From Thermovenabulum sp049701175 (GTDB taxonomy: Bacteria; Bacillota; Thermosediminibacteria; Thermosediminibacterales; Thermosediminibacteraceae): DNA of 51,398 bases. The position numbers and the translations under genes are program-made. Below are positions 1-9,617 of this stretch, one piece after another (position 1 is the first letter of the stretch; each line of letters opens with the position of its first letter). The stretch is taken from contig NZ_JBNATW010000017.1 in NCBI RefSeq assembly GCF_049701175.1, positions 1-51,398 of the forward strand, in the 5' to 3' direction. A model generated the notes under the pieces. It had not been told where the DNA came from and did no database searches. It saw nothing but the letters and a program-made list of their open reading frames with translations.

Positions 1-83
1 TACATTTTTTCTGCTTTTTCCTCCTTTTTGACCTAAAAATATTTTACACTATCTTATTTGATTCATTTTATTTTTGACAACTA

Positions 84-92
84 TGGTATAAT
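84..92 (+). promoter_or_regulatory. Extended -10 promoter of the penicillin-binding protein gene
   Basis: The sequence TGGTATAAT is a perfect extended -10 element (TGnTATAAT). It lies 24 bases before the ATG at 117, with the ribosome binding site AAAGGGGG at about 105-112 in between. A TTGACA at 74-79 is only 7 bases upstream, so it cannot be the partner -35 element. An extended -10 does not need one. Confidence 0.6.
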
Positions 93-116
93 AAAAATTA
101 TAGAAAGGGGGATTTT

Positions 117-2486
117 ATGACAAGAAAGAAAAAAAGAAATTTTATTAGAGGGCTTGCATTAATATTATTATTTTTTTTCATTGCAGCTTCCGGAGTAGCC
201 ATGGGTTTAGTATTTTCATATATAAAGACTGCTCCACCTTTTGACCCCAAAAAATTAAAACCCAGTGAAACCTCTTTTGTTTTAGACGAAGAAGGAAACG
301 TAGTTTCCGAACTTCACGGTGAGCAAAATAGGATACCCGTTCCTTTAGAAGAAATTCCAGACAATTTGAAAAATGCTTTTATAGCCATTGAGGACCAGTA
401 TTTTTATTCTCATAAAGGAATAAATATACGTTCTATTATTGGCTCTTTAATTACGGACATATTAAAAGGTGGTTATCATAGAGGGGCAAGTACAATAACT
501 CAACAATTAGTTAAAAATGCTTTTCTTACACAAGAAAAATCTTTAAAAAGAAAAATTCAAGAAGCATGGCTTGCAATTCAGTTAGAAAGGCACTATACAA
601 AAAATCAAATACTTGAGTTTTACTTAAACCAAATTTATTTCGGCCATTCTGCTTATGGAGTTGAAGCAGCTGCACAAACCTTTTTTGGTAAAAGTGTAAA
701 AGATTTAACCTTAGCTGAATGCGCAATGCTTGCAGCTGTTCCAAAAGGCCCCCAATATTTTTCGCCTTACCTAAATTTTGAAAATGCAAAAGAACGCCAG
801 GAATTAATTCTGGATAAAATGGCAGAACTGGGTTATATCACAAAAGAAGAAGCCCAACAAGCAAAAAAAGAAAAGATCACTTTAGTAGGTTTGAATGCTC
901 CAAAAGCAAGTTATAAAGCTCCCTATTTTACAGATTATGTGATACAAGAAACAGCTAAAAAACTTCAGGAGACCTTAGGAATATCAGAAGATGAAGCTTT
1001 TGACAGAATATATAATGGTGGCCTTAAGATTTATACAACAATTGATATTAAAATTCAGGAAGCTGCAGAAAAAGCTTTATCAAATCCTGCAAATTTCCCA
1101 TATACCATTAAAGATAAAAATGGCATTCCCCAACCTCAAGGCGCGGTAGTTGTACTTGATGTGAATACTGGAGAGATTAAGGCTTTGGTTGGTGGAAGAG
1201 AGCATTATCAAAAATTGGGGTTAAACAGGGCATACCAATCATATAGGCAGCCTGGCTCTGCTTTTAAACCCATAGTAGTTTACACAGCAGCTATCGATTC
1301 GGGGTTTACTGCTGCAAGTGTTATCGATGACTCTCCGGTATTTTACCCGAGCGGCAGCGGTACCTGGTCACCTCAGAATTTTTCTGGTGATTATAGGGGC
1401 TTGACCCCTCTGTGGAAGGCTATAGCACGGTCTGTTAATGTCGTTGCGGTAAAAGTGCTTGATTCAGTAGGAATAGACAGAGGAATTGAATATGCAAAAA
1501 AATTAGGAATAAAAGATTTAGTGCTAAAGGGAAACAAAAACGATAGGCAACTTGCAATAGCTTTAGGGGGACTCACAAAAGGAGTTACTCCTTTAGAACT
1601 CGCTTCTGCTTATCAAACCTTAGCAAATCAAGGAGTTCATATAGAACCAATTGCTGTGCTCAAAGTTTTAGATAAAAACGGTAGAACGTTATTCGAAGAA
1701 AAACCTCAAAAATGGGTTGCCGTAAGCCCTCAAACAGCCTTTATAATGACTAATTTATTAAAGGGTCCTATTTACGACCCAGAAGGAACAGCAAGAAGGC
1801 TTGCCAGTTTTCCATATCCTGTTAGAGGTAAAACTGGTACAACATCTGATAATAAGGATGTATGGTTTGTCGGATATACACCCTATTACGTTGGAGCGGT
1901 ATGGATTGGACATGATGAACCTGTATTCATGAAGGGAGTTTCTAGTGGAAACCAACCTGTTAGTATATGGATGCAAGTAATGAAAGAGGCCCATAAAAAC
2001 CTACCCTATAAAGATTTTGATCGACCTGACAACATCGTAGGACCTATTCCTGTTTGTATGGATTCGGGAAAACTTCCAACAGAACTTTGCTACAAGGACC
2101 CAAGAGGCTCGAGGGTAGTAGAACAATACTTTATAAAGGGAACGGAACCAACAGAATATTGCGATGTCCATGTAGAGCTTCAAATAGATTCTACTAATGG
2201 ATTGCTGGCAACTCCAAACTGTCCACCTGAGCTTGTGAAAAACAAAATTTTTATTAAACGTCCACCTTTTACACCTTCTAAGGAAGGTAAAATACCTTTA
2301 GATGTTAAATATCAGGCACCATCTGAGTTTTGCCCAATTCATTCAAAACATGTTAATCAAACTCCTGTAGAAGGTGAACTTGACTCTGATATTCCAACAG
2401 AAAATAATACAGAAAATAACACAGAAAATAATTTAGATAACTTACCAAATAACAATAATGGTTCAAATACACAACCAACAAATTAA
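117..2486 (+). CDS. ponA: Class A penicillin-binding protein (PBP1A family), bifunctional peptidoglycan synthase
   Basis: This 789-residue enzyme should polymerise lipid II into glycan strands and cross-link the stem peptides outside the cytoplasmic membrane. An N-terminal basic stretch and one membrane anchor (about residues 10-35) are followed by a GT51 transglycosylase domain with EDQYFYSHKG and GASTITQQ. The transpeptidase domain has the active-site SxxK in PGSAFKP, then SVN and KTGTT. The last 30 or so residues are a low-complexity Asn/Thr/Glu-rich tail, probably a flexible extracellular end. The ATG at 117 has a good AAAGGGGG site. It is monocistronic, ends in a strong terminator and converges on the minus-strand DUF523 gene. 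Family assignment is certain; the exact paralogue name is not. Confidence 0.95.
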   Translation: MTRKKKRNFIRGLALILLFFFIAASGVAMGLVFSYIKTAPPFDPKKLKPSETSFVLDEEGNVVSELHGEQNRIPVPLEEIPDNLKNAFIAIEDQYFYSHKGINIRSIIGSLITDILKGGYHRGASTITQQLVKNAFLTQEKSLKRKIQEAWLAIQLERHYTKNQILEFYLNQIYFGHSAYGVEAAAQTFFGKSVKDLTLAECAMLAAVPKGPQYFSPYLNFENAKERQELILDKMAELGYITKEEAQQAKKEKITLVGLNAPKASYKAPYFTDYVIQETAKKLQETLGISEDEAFDRIYNGGLKIYTTIDIKIQEAAEKALSNPANFPYTIKDKNGIPQPQGAVVVLDVNTGEIKALVGGREHYQKLGLNRAYQSYRQPGSAFKPIVVYTAAIDSGFTAASVIDDSPVFYPSGSGTWSPQNFSGDYRGLTPLWKAIARSVNVVAVKVLDSVGIDRGIEYAKKLGIKDLVLKGNKNDRQLAIALGGLTKGVTPLELASAYQTLANQGVHIEPIAVLKVLDKNGRTLFEEKPQKWVAVSPQTAFIMTNLLKGPIYDPEGTARRLASFPYPVRGKTGTTSDNKDVWFVGYTPYYVGAVWIGHDEPVFMKGVSSGNQPVSIWMQVMKEAHKNLPYKDFDRPDNIVGPIPVCMDSGKLPTELCYKDPRGSRVVEQYFIKGTEPTEYCDVHVELQIDSTNGLLATPNCPPELVKNKIFIKRPPFTPSKEGKIPLDVKYQAPSEFCPIHSKHVNQTPVEGELDSDIPTENNTENNTENNLDNLPNNNNGSNTQPTN

Positions 2487-2513
2487 TTTATTCTGTCTTT
2501 AGCTCTTAAAAAT

Positions 2514-2568
2514 AAAAAGCCCCCTTGAATACCTAAAAAATTACTATAATCTTAGAGGGGGCTTTTTT
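2514..2568. terminator. Bidirectional intrinsic terminator between ponA and the DUF523 gene
   Basis: The arms AAAAAGCCCCC and GGGGGCTTTTTT form a perfect stem around an AT-rich loop of about 32 bases. A T run follows on either strand, so it can end the plus-strand gene and the convergent minus-strand operon. Confidence 0.85.
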
Positions 2569-2600
2569 ATTGTTTAGCTTTTTTATTGTTTAGCTTTTTT
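2561..2600. repeat. Tandem 16-bp repeat, 2.5 copies
   Basis: The unit GCTTTTTTATTGTTTA occurs at 2561-2576 and 2577-2592, with a partial third copy to 2600. The first copy contains the 3' arm end and T tract of the terminator, so the repeat duplicates the terminator tail. Replication slippage is the simplest origin. Confidence 0.8.
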
Positions 2601-2631
2601 CATTTTTTGTTTTTTATCAATCACATTTTAA

Positions 2632-3084
2632 TCATTTATTTAAAAATTCATCTGAACAGATAACTTCAATACCATTTTTTAAAAATAATGCAGTTGTAAC
2701 CCCGACACCATTTACTAATTTATTTGAAAAGGTGCCGTCGTAAATTTTCCCACATCCACATGAAGGGCTTTTTGATTTTAACACCGCTTTTTCTATACCA
2801 TAAATCCTTGCCAATTTTAAGGCTTCCTCTGCTCCTTTAATGTATTTCTCCGTAACATCTTCTCCATCCTTTGTAATAACCCTCGCCTTTCCCATTAAAA
2901 CATCAAATCCGTCTCCGCCTTGAATTTCAGCAGGGCTTCTTGGAGTTGAAAGACCTCCTGCTTGTTCAGGACAAAAGGGAATAGCTATTTTGTCTTTTAA
3001 AAGTTTTAAAAATTTTTCATTAAAGTTGCTTTTACCGTTGTACTTTGTATTTAAACCCAAAAGGCAGGAACTAATTATAATCAT
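2632..3084 (-). CDS. DUF523 family protein
   Basis: This small cytosolic protein of 150 residues is of unknown function. It shows the DUF523 pattern: an N-terminal SSCLLG with a conserved Cys, then CPEQAGGLSTPR near residue 38, and KSKSPSCGCG near residue 105. The conserved cysteines suggest metal or iron-sulfur binding, but that is inference. Its ATG overlaps the mutS2 stop codon by four bases (ATGA), so it is translationally coupled and is the last gene of the long operon. Downstream is the bidirectional terminator. Length is normal for the family. Confidence 0.85.
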   Translation of the reverse strand: MIIISSCLLGLNTKYNGKSNFNEKFLKLLKDKIAIPFCPEQAGGLSTPRSPAEIQGGDGFDVLMGKARVITKDGEDVTEKYIKGAEEALKLARIYGIEKAVLKSKSPSCGCGKIYDGTFSNKLVNGVGVTTALFLKNGIEVICSDEFLNK

Positions 3085-5453
3085 TTGAATTCCACCACCG
3101 TGACTCCAATTCCACCCTCATTATAATTTCCCGGCCTAAAGGTTTTTATATCAGACCTTTTCTTTAATAAGTCTTGTATACCCTTTCTTAAAACACCTGT
3201 TCCTTTTCCGTGAATAATCATTACACTTGAAAGTCCTGCCACTTGAGCATCGTCCAAATATTTTTCCACTTTCAAAATTGCTTCATCCAATGTAAGTCCT
3301 CTTAAATCAATCTTGCTTTCAATACCTTTGACTTTCTCAATGCCTATATTAGAATAATTTAATTCTATTTTCTCTTCTGCTTTATCTTCTATCTTCTCCA
3401 AACTGTTCAAAGGCAAGTTGATTTTCATAATCCCAATAGAAACTAAAGCCTCTTTGTCTTTTTCATTAATACTTACAATGTAACCTTCCTGATTTAAACC
3501 ATCCACAAAAACTTTATCTCCAGGTTTTAAATTTTCACCTTTTAGAATCTTTTTGGCCTTTTTTATAAGCGGTTTTTCTTCTTTAAACTCTTCTAAATTC
3601 TCCCTTAATCTTCTTCTCGCCAATTCAATAATTCGATCCTTATTTTCCTGTGTATTCTGGATTTCTACCTTTTTTAGTTGTTCAATAATATCATCAGCTT
3701 CTTTTTGAGCTTTTTCAAGAATACTTTTTGCCTTTTCTTTCGCTCTTTCAATGATTTTTTCTTCCTTAGCAATAAGTTTTTCCTTGGCATCTTCTAAAGA
3801 AATTAATTTTTTTTCATAATTTTCCTTTACTTCCCTTAGCTTCTTTAACTCTTCACTTAATTTTTTCTTTTCCTCTTCTAAACTTTTTAAAAGACTTTCT
3901 AATTCAAAGTTTTCTTTGTTTAAGAACCCTTTAGCAATTTCCAATATCTCACTTTTTAATCCAAGTCGCTTTGCAATTTCAAAAGCATTGCTTTTTCCAG
4001 GTATTCCTATTGTCAGCTTATAGGTAGGACTTAAGGTTTCTACATCAAATTCTACGCTGGCATTTTCCATTCCGTCCTTAGAGAAAGCAAAAGTCTTGAG
4101 TTCGCTGTAATGAGTTGTCGCTATTGTTCTTATTCCTTTATCATAAAAGTAATTTAATATTGCCATAGCAAGAGCAGCACCTTCAGCAGGGTCAGTACCT
4201 GCTCCCAATTCATCAAGCAATACAAGGCTTTTTTCATCAGCTTTTTCAATAATTTCTACAACATTTTTCATATGAGAGGAAAAAGTGCTTAAAGACTGTT
4301 CGATACTCTGTTCATCACCTATATCAGCAAACACTTCATTGAAGACCGTAAACTCTGTTCCTTCTTCAGCAGGAAGATGAAGTCCTGATTGAGCCATAAT
4401 AGCAAAAAGGCCAACGGTTTTTAGGGTAACTGTTTTACCTCCTGTGTTTGGCCCAGTTATAACCAAAACATGAAATTTTTCTCCTAAATATAGATCAATT
4501 GGAACTACTTCCCCTTTTTGTATTAACAATGGATGCCTGCCTTTTTTAATATTTATATAACCTCTTTCATTGAACCTTGGCTCAATTCCTTTGATATCAA
4601 TACTGTATTTTGCTTTTGACAAAATAAAATCCAATTCCAAAATTATTTCAAAACTTTTTTTGATATAATCGTGATGTTCCACAATTTTTTTAGTAAATTC
4701 TTTTAATATCCTTTCCTCTTCCTTTTTTTCTTCAATTTCTACCCTTTTCAATTCATTATTCAATTCCAACACTGGTAAAGGTTCTATATAAAGGGTGGCT
4801 CCACTTGACGACTGATCGTGAACAATACCAGGAACATTACTTTTAAATTCCTGCTTTATCGGTATAACATAACGTCCCTGACGTATTGTAACAATTGGGT
4901 CCTGCAAAAATTTTTGAAAAGATGGAGAAGAAATTATTGACTCAAGTTTTTCCCTTATACGAGCAAATAATGTTTTCTTTTCTTTCCTAATTGATGAAAG
5001 TTCGGGACTTGCATTGTCGGCAATTTCATCTTCACTGATAATTGATTTAAATATTTTTTCTTCCAATGAATAAAAATTATGAAGCCCTCCTATTAAACTT
5101 CCAATAATTTCAAGTTTATCTATTTTCCACTCTTCCCACGTTTTCTTTATTATCCTCGATGTTTTCATTATCTGAGCAATCTCTAAAAGTTCTTTATTAG
5201 TCAAAACTGCACCAAACTTCGCTCTTTTCAACGAATGAGATATATCAGGAACGCAGTCGATAGGTAAGCAAAAACCTCTTTTTAGTAAGGCCACGCCCTC
5301 AGAAGTTTCTTTTTGAAATTTTTTTATTAAAAATAAATCCAAAGAAGGTTCTAAATTAATAATCCTTTCTTTCGTTATATCCGATATTGCATATTCGCTA
5401 AGAATTTTTTTAACTTTATCAAATTCCAATTTTGCCTGCACCTTTTTATTCAA
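3081..5453 (-). CDS. mutS2: MutS2: ABC-type ATPase with Smr nuclease domain
   Basis: MutS2 lacks the mismatch-recognition domain of MutS. Family members act on branched DNA to suppress recombination, and in Bacillus on collided ribosomes. The 790 residues match the family. A MutS core is followed by a Walker A motif GPNTGGKT near residue 335, Walker B LVLLDELGAGTDPAEG, a long charged coiled coil (about 500-620) and a KOW-like segment. The C-terminal Smr domain has the conserved LRGLTLDEA and HGKGTGVLR. The start is TTG, preceded by GGGTGATC at a proper distance. It lies 15 bases after the U32 gene and overlaps the DUF523 gene by four. No key residue appears lost. Confidence 0.95.
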   Translation of the reverse strand: MNKKVQAKLEFDKVKKILSEYAISDITKERIINLEPSLDLFLIKKFQKETSEGVALLKRGFCLPIDCVPDISHSLKRAKFGAVLTNKELLEIAQIMKTSRIIKKTWEEWKIDKLEIIGSLIGGLHNFYSLEEKIFKSIISEDEIADNASPELSSIRKEKKTLFARIREKLESIISSPSFQKFLQDPIVTIRQGRYVIPIKQEFKSNVPGIVHDQSSSGATLYIEPLPVLELNNELKRVEIEEKKEEERILKEFTKKIVEHHDYIKKSFEIILELDFILSKAKYSIDIKGIEPRFNERGYINIKKGRHPLLIQKGEVVPIDLYLGEKFHVLVITGPNTGGKTVTLKTVGLFAIMAQSGLHLPAEEGTEFTVFNEVFADIGDEQSIEQSLSTFSSHMKNVVEIIEKADEKSLVLLDELGAGTDPAEGAALAMAILNYFYDKGIRTIATTHYSELKTFAFSKDGMENASVEFDVETLSPTYKLTIGIPGKSNAFEIAKRLGLKSEILEIAKGFLNKENFELESLLKSLEEEKKKLSEELKKLREVKENYEKKLISLEDAKEKLIAKEEKIIERAKEKAKSILEKAQKEADDIIEQLKKVEIQNTQENKDRIIELARRRLRENLEEFKEEKPLIKKAKKILKGENLKPGDKVFVDGLNQEGYIVSINEKDKEALVSIGIMKINLPLNSLEKIEDKAEEKIELNYSNIGIEKVKGIESKIDLRGLTLDEAILKVEKYLDDAQVAGLSSVMIIHGKGTGVLRKGIQDLLKKRSDIKTFRPGNYNEGGIGVTVVEFK

Positions 5454-5468
5454 GAAAGATCACCCTTT

Positions 5469-7895
5469 TTACTTTACTCCTCTAAAATAGTGGCCAAAGG
5501 TATAAAAATTGGCAATTTCTTTTTCATTTATTTTCTCTTTTCCTAATACGCTTAAATAATAGGCTTTTGCTATTTTTTCTATTTCCTCCGGAGTCCTTCC
5601 TATCAAGTAGAGCTGACCGTATCTTATATTTGCCTTTTTTAAAGCTTCAATGAAATTTATCATACAAATTTCATAGCAATTATAAATATGGGTTCTTCCC
5701 TTTTCATCAACAAAAATGCGAAATTCTTTGCCTAAGCGGTCCTTAAGGAAAGCTTCTTTTAAGTCTTTTCCCGTATTCGATTTAATAATATTATGTTCGC
5801 TTACAATTAAAGGCAGAAAGCCGTGAACAATTCCTTCTAACTCTATATCCGATTGAAGCTTTTCTATCATTTTTAGCGAAAGCTCTAAGGATAGAACAAC
5901 CCTTTTCACGCCTAATTTTTTGAGAACTTCAATGCTGAAACTATTAAATACATTTAATGAAAAGTCTGCAATACAATTAACGTTCTTTTCCAAAAAAAAG
6001 TTTAAAAGACCATTGTTTCCTGTTAAAACCCCATCTATTTCAAGGAGTATAGATTCATCTAAATATTTAGAAATCTCTTGAATGTCGTTTTGTTTAGTTA
6101 TTTGTGGCAGAGCTAAATAAAATTTTTTACTTTCATTTTTTGTTATTTCCAATGCTTTTTTAAATTCTTTTAGGGTTTCGGAAAAATTTTCTCCGCCAAA
6201 ATAAACTTCGTCTGCATAAATTATCCCTTTTTTTAAACCTTCCAAATTGTCTACCCTTAAAGTAAGCTTCATTCTTTCGAATTGATTTAAATCTTTGCTC
6301 TTGCTTTCATCCAATTTTCTTAAAATAGAAGATTTATAATCACCAATTATTCTTTTATTTTTAAATTTTTCTATTCTCATTTCTTTAAGCCTTTTGACCG
6401 CTTCTTGCCTTAAATCATTTAAAACACTATATGGTATTATTACATTATCATCTAAATCTGTTTGAAGGTCTTTTAGATAAAATACCGTATTCCCGAGTCG
6501 AGAAAATTTTTCTTTTATTTCTTCTACAGAAATTGGATGTTTTTGGGCTTTTTTTACTATATATTCTGATTCTAAAAACACCCTATTATTATCCAAATCT
6601 TCAACATAAATTTTTAATTTTTCTCCAAGCTTTGCACTAAGTTTTACACTAATGGGTATTTTTTTGCTTAACTCATCTTCTTCGTAAGATTTTTTCGCCT
6701 CCTCCAACAATTTTGCATCTGATGTTTTATAAACAAGGGTACCTTCCTTTATTCTTCCTTTTGTTTTAATTTCAATAATATCCCCAGGGTTTGCTTCAAA
6801 CCTTTTTTTGCCGCTTACATAAAACTCTGTGATAACATAACCAAACCCTTCTTCATCCCTTATATCAATACCATCTCCCACCTGAAGCTTTTCTTTAAGT
6901 AAAATCTTCGTCATACTGTTTTGGGGATTAAAACCTACAACTTTTCCTAAAATAATACCTTTATTTCTCGGACAATCCACACTCATTAAATCCTTACCGG
7001 GATTGCCGAAATAATAGCCTGTTGTAAAGCTTCGGTTGAAAATCTGCAAAAGCTTTTTGTATTCTTCTTCAGTTATGTCGAATTTATCTGGATGCTCGAT
7101 GAATCTATCTATTACCTTCCTGTATATTGATGTAACTACAGCCACATATTCGGGGCGCTTTAGTCTACCCTCTATCTTAAAGGAATCTATCCCAGCATTA
7201 ATTAAAAGGGGTATTTTATCTATTAGATTAAGATCCCTTGTGCTCATGAGATGCAGTTTAGATGTTATCTTATTGCCTTTTTCATCCAATAAAAAATAGG
7301 GTAGCCTGCAGGGCTGTGCGCACTGACCCCTATTGCCACTCCTTGCTCCTATAAAACTACTCATTAAGCACTGTCCAGAATAGCAAAAACACAGGGCTCC
7401 ATGAATAAAGGTTTCTATTTTTAATTTTGTATTTTTCTTTATATACTCTATCTCTTCTAAACTTAATTCTCTTGCAAGAACTACCCTGTCAAAATTTAAT
7501 TTTTCTAAAAGTTTAACTCCTTCCAAACTGTGTGTAGTCGTTTGTGTACTTGCATGAACTTCTAAATCAGGAAAATGTTTTTTTATAAAACATCCCAGCC
7601 CTAAGTCTTGAACAATTATTCCATCCACCCCTATAGAATTTAGAAAATTTATAAAATCTCCTGCTTCGTAAAATTCTTCATCGGAAATCAGTATATTGAC
7701 AGTAACATAAACATTTACACCCTTTAAATGGGCATACTCTACAGCCTCTTTCAATTCTTCGCGGGAAAAATTTGATGCAGAGCGACGGGCGTTAAATTCT
7801 TTACCGCCTAAATACACCGCATCTGCACCGTTTTCAACAGCAGCCCTTAAGGCATCAAAACTTCCTGCAGGAGCCAAAAGTTCAGGTTTTTTCAT
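5469..7895 (-). CDS. U32 family peptidase-like protein with C-terminal DUF3656 region
   Basis: This 808-residue protein starts with the U32 signature (PELLAPAGSFDALRAAVENG). It carries the conserved Cys cluster ALCFCYSGQC, then GNRGQCAQPC, near residues 168-200. U32 proteins were named as collagenases, but the characterised ones (RlhA, TrhP, UbiU/V) work in RNA or cofactor hydroxylation, and the cysteines may hold an iron-sulfur cluster. The long C-terminal half fits the DUF3656-containing subgroup and ends with further cysteines (YNCYEIC). The ATG overlaps the PolX-like stop by four bases (ATGA). An RNA-modifying role is inferred from the family; the substrate cannot be told from sequence. 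Confidence 0.88.
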   Translation of the reverse strand: MKKPELLAPAGSFDALRAAVENGADAVYLGGKEFNARRSASNFSREELKEAVEYAHLKGVNVYVTVNILISDEEFYEAGDFINFLNSIGVDGIIVQDLGLGCFIKKHFPDLEVHASTQTTTHSLEGVKLLEKLNFDRVVLARELSLEEIEYIKKNTKLKIETFIHGALCFCYSGQCLMSSFIGARSGNRGQCAQPCRLPYFLLDEKGNKITSKLHLMSTRDLNLIDKIPLLINAGIDSFKIEGRLKRPEYVAVVTSIYRKVIDRFIEHPDKFDITEEEYKKLLQIFNRSFTTGYYFGNPGKDLMSVDCPRNKGIILGKVVGFNPQNSMTKILLKEKLQVGDGIDIRDEEGFGYVITEFYVSGKKRFEANPGDIIEIKTKGRIKEGTLVYKTSDAKLLEEAKKSYEEDELSKKIPISVKLSAKLGEKLKIYVEDLDNNRVFLESEYIVKKAQKHPISVEEIKEKFSRLGNTVFYLKDLQTDLDDNVIIPYSVLNDLRQEAVKRLKEMRIEKFKNKRIIGDYKSSILRKLDESKSKDLNQFERMKLTLRVDNLEGLKKGIIYADEVYFGGENFSETLKEFKKALEITKNESKKFYLALPQITKQNDIQEISKYLDESILLEIDGVLTGNNGLLNFFLEKNVNCIADFSLNVFNSFSIEVLKKLGVKRVVLSLELSLKMIEKLQSDIELEGIVHGFLPLIVSEHNIIKSNTGKDLKEAFLKDRLGKEFRIFVDEKGRTHIYNCYEICMINFIEALKKANIRYGQLYLIGRTPEEIEKIAKAYYLSVLGKEKINEKEIANFYTFGHYFRGVK

Positions 7896-9613
7896 GCTTT
7901 TTTCAACTCCATTAATAATTCTTTTAAACTGCGTGTATTCAATACATCCTTTTTCTCAAGCCATGCTCGCCTTGCTACAAAAATACCGTTTTTAATATCC
8001 TCTAAAGCTCCACTTTCATGGGCATCGGTGTTTATTACAATCTTTACGCCCTTCTCCTTGGCTTTTTTAGCATAAACATCTGTAAGATCTAAACGATCGG
8101 GAGAAGAGTTTATTTCAAGAGCAGTTTTTGTTTCTAATGCCTTTTCTATTATCCTGTCTATATCGATTTCATACCCTTCTCTCTTGCCTAATAATCTGCC
8201 AGTGGGGTGCCCAATAATTTTAACATATGGATTTTCCATGGCTTTTAAAATTCTTCTTGTTAATTTTTCCCTGTCCTGTTTAAATCCCGTGTGTATTGAA
8301 GCTACTACTATATCCAAATCTTTTAAAACCTCATCGTCAAAGTCTAATACTTCGTCGGATAGAATATCAACTTCGATTCCTGTTAAAATATCAAAATTAT
8401 TAAACTTTTCATTTAAATTTTTAATATAATATATTTGTTCTTTTAATCTTTCTACACTCAATCCATTTGCTATTTTTAACGACTTTGAATGGTCGGTAAT
8501 AGCAATGTATTCATAACCGAGATCCATTGCTTTTTTAGCCATTTCTTCTATAGTATTTATACCATCGCTCCAATCGGTATGCATGTGAAGGTCGCCTTTT
8601 ATATCTTTAAGAGATATTACTTCAGGTAGGTCATTTTCCAAAGCCTTTTCTACCTCACCTCTGCCTTCACGAAGTTCAGGGATGATATATGGGATTCCTA
8701 TTTTCTGGTAAATTTCCTCTTCGGAATTGGGATAGTAGTTTTCTCCTTTAATTATGATAAGATTTTCTGCAATTTGTAAACCTTGAGATTCAGCAATTTT
8801 GTTTAATTGAGCCAAATGTTTTTCGCTACCAGTGTTTACAAAAAGGGAAGTGAAAAAGGATTTTTCTTCAACAATACGTACCTCTAAAAGTACCCCAAGG
8901 TCAAGAAAAACCTCAATCTTATCTTCATCAACTTTTAATATTTTACTTATACGAGGAAATTTTAACAGAACAGAAACCACTTCTTTTTTATCCTTTTCGC
9001 TGCAGGCAACAATTGCTATTATCTTTTCAATCAGCTCAACTCTTCTCCGTATTTCACCAGCAAATTCCATTTTAATATTTAAATTAGAGGATTTTACAAA
9101 TTCGCGCAGTTCTTCTGTTAAATACTGTGCTGTTGATAATAAAATTTTCCCAAAACTACCTTTAAGCATAGAAATTCCTTTTAGTACCGCCTGTTCGGTT
9201 TTTACACCAAATCCTTTTAGACTTCGCAATTTCTTTTCTTTTGCTGCTTTTTCTAATTCTTCAATAGAATCAATATTAAGTTCACTGTAAATAGTTTTTA
9301 CCTTTTTTGCACCAAGCCCCGGTATTTTAAGCATCTCCAAAAGCCCTTCGGGAATTTCCCTTTTTAGCCTCTCATAAAATTCACAGGTACCAGTTGTTAA
9401 TATTTCCTTTATTTTACCTTCAATAGCATGTCCTATCCCTTCAATTTCATTGAGAGAATAGCCCATTTCTACTAAATCCTTTAGCTCAACTTTTAGGCCC
9501 GCTATGGATTCTGCCGCCTTTTTGTAGGCCCGTACTTTAAATACGCTTTCTCCTTTAATTTCCAGCAATTCAGAGATTTTTAAGAAAATACCTGCAATCT
9601 CAAAATTTCTCAT
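7892..9613 (-). CDS. polX: PolX-like protein with degenerate polymerase site and intact PHP domain
   Basis: The domain order is that of bacterial PolX: helix-hairpin-helix segments (IEGIGHAIEGKI, LKIPGLGAKKV, LKGFGVKTEQ), a family X polymerase region, then a PHP phosphoesterase domain. The PHP motifs are intact: DLHMHTDWSDG near residue 341, ITDHS, GHPTGR and NTDAHESG. The polymerase site is not. Canonical AGSxRR...DxD reads AGEIRR with Lys197 and Ile199 where the two metal-binding Asp belong, and the third Asp is Glu244. It is probably a nuclease or phosphatase without polymerase activity. I chose the ATG at 9613: it has AGAGG upstream and starts just after the zapA stop, while an upstream start would overlap zapA. 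Confidence 0.88.
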   Translation of the reverse strand: MRNFEIAGIFLKISELLEIKGESVFKVRAYKKAAESIAGLKVELKDLVEMGYSLNEIEGIGHAIEGKIKEILTTGTCEFYERLKREIPEGLLEMLKIPGLGAKKVKTIYSELNIDSIEELEKAAKEKKLRSLKGFGVKTEQAVLKGISMLKGSFGKILLSTAQYLTEELREFVKSSNLNIKMEFAGEIRRRVELIEKIIAIVACSEKDKKEVVSVLLKFPRISKILKVDEDKIEVFLDLGVLLEVRIVEEKSFFTSLFVNTGSEKHLAQLNKIAESQGLQIAENLIIIKGENYYPNSEEEIYQKIGIPYIIPELREGRGEVEKALENDLPEVISLKDIKGDLHMHTDWSDGINTIEEMAKKAMDLGYEYIAITDHSKSLKIANGLSVERLKEQIYYIKNLNEKFNNFDILTGIEVDILSDEVLDFDDEVLKDLDIVVASIHTGFKQDREKLTRRILKAMENPYVKIIGHPTGRLLGKREGYEIDIDRIIEKALETKTALEINSSPDRLDLTDVYAKKAKEKGVKIVINTDAHESGALEDIKNGIFVARRAWLEKKDVLNTRSLKELLMELKKA

Positions 9614-9617
9614 ATGC

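Noticed and set aside
1..24. Start of a divergent minus-strand gene at the left edge (ATG at 5 with GGAGG at 24-20)
   Set aside because: The spacing of about 14 bases is long and only the start codon and two further bases are inside the window, so no product can be supported.
74..92. TTGACA followed by TATAAT as a sigma-A promoter pair for ponA
   Set aside because: Only 7 bases separate them, far from the needed 16-18. The TATAAT is better read as an extended -10 element.
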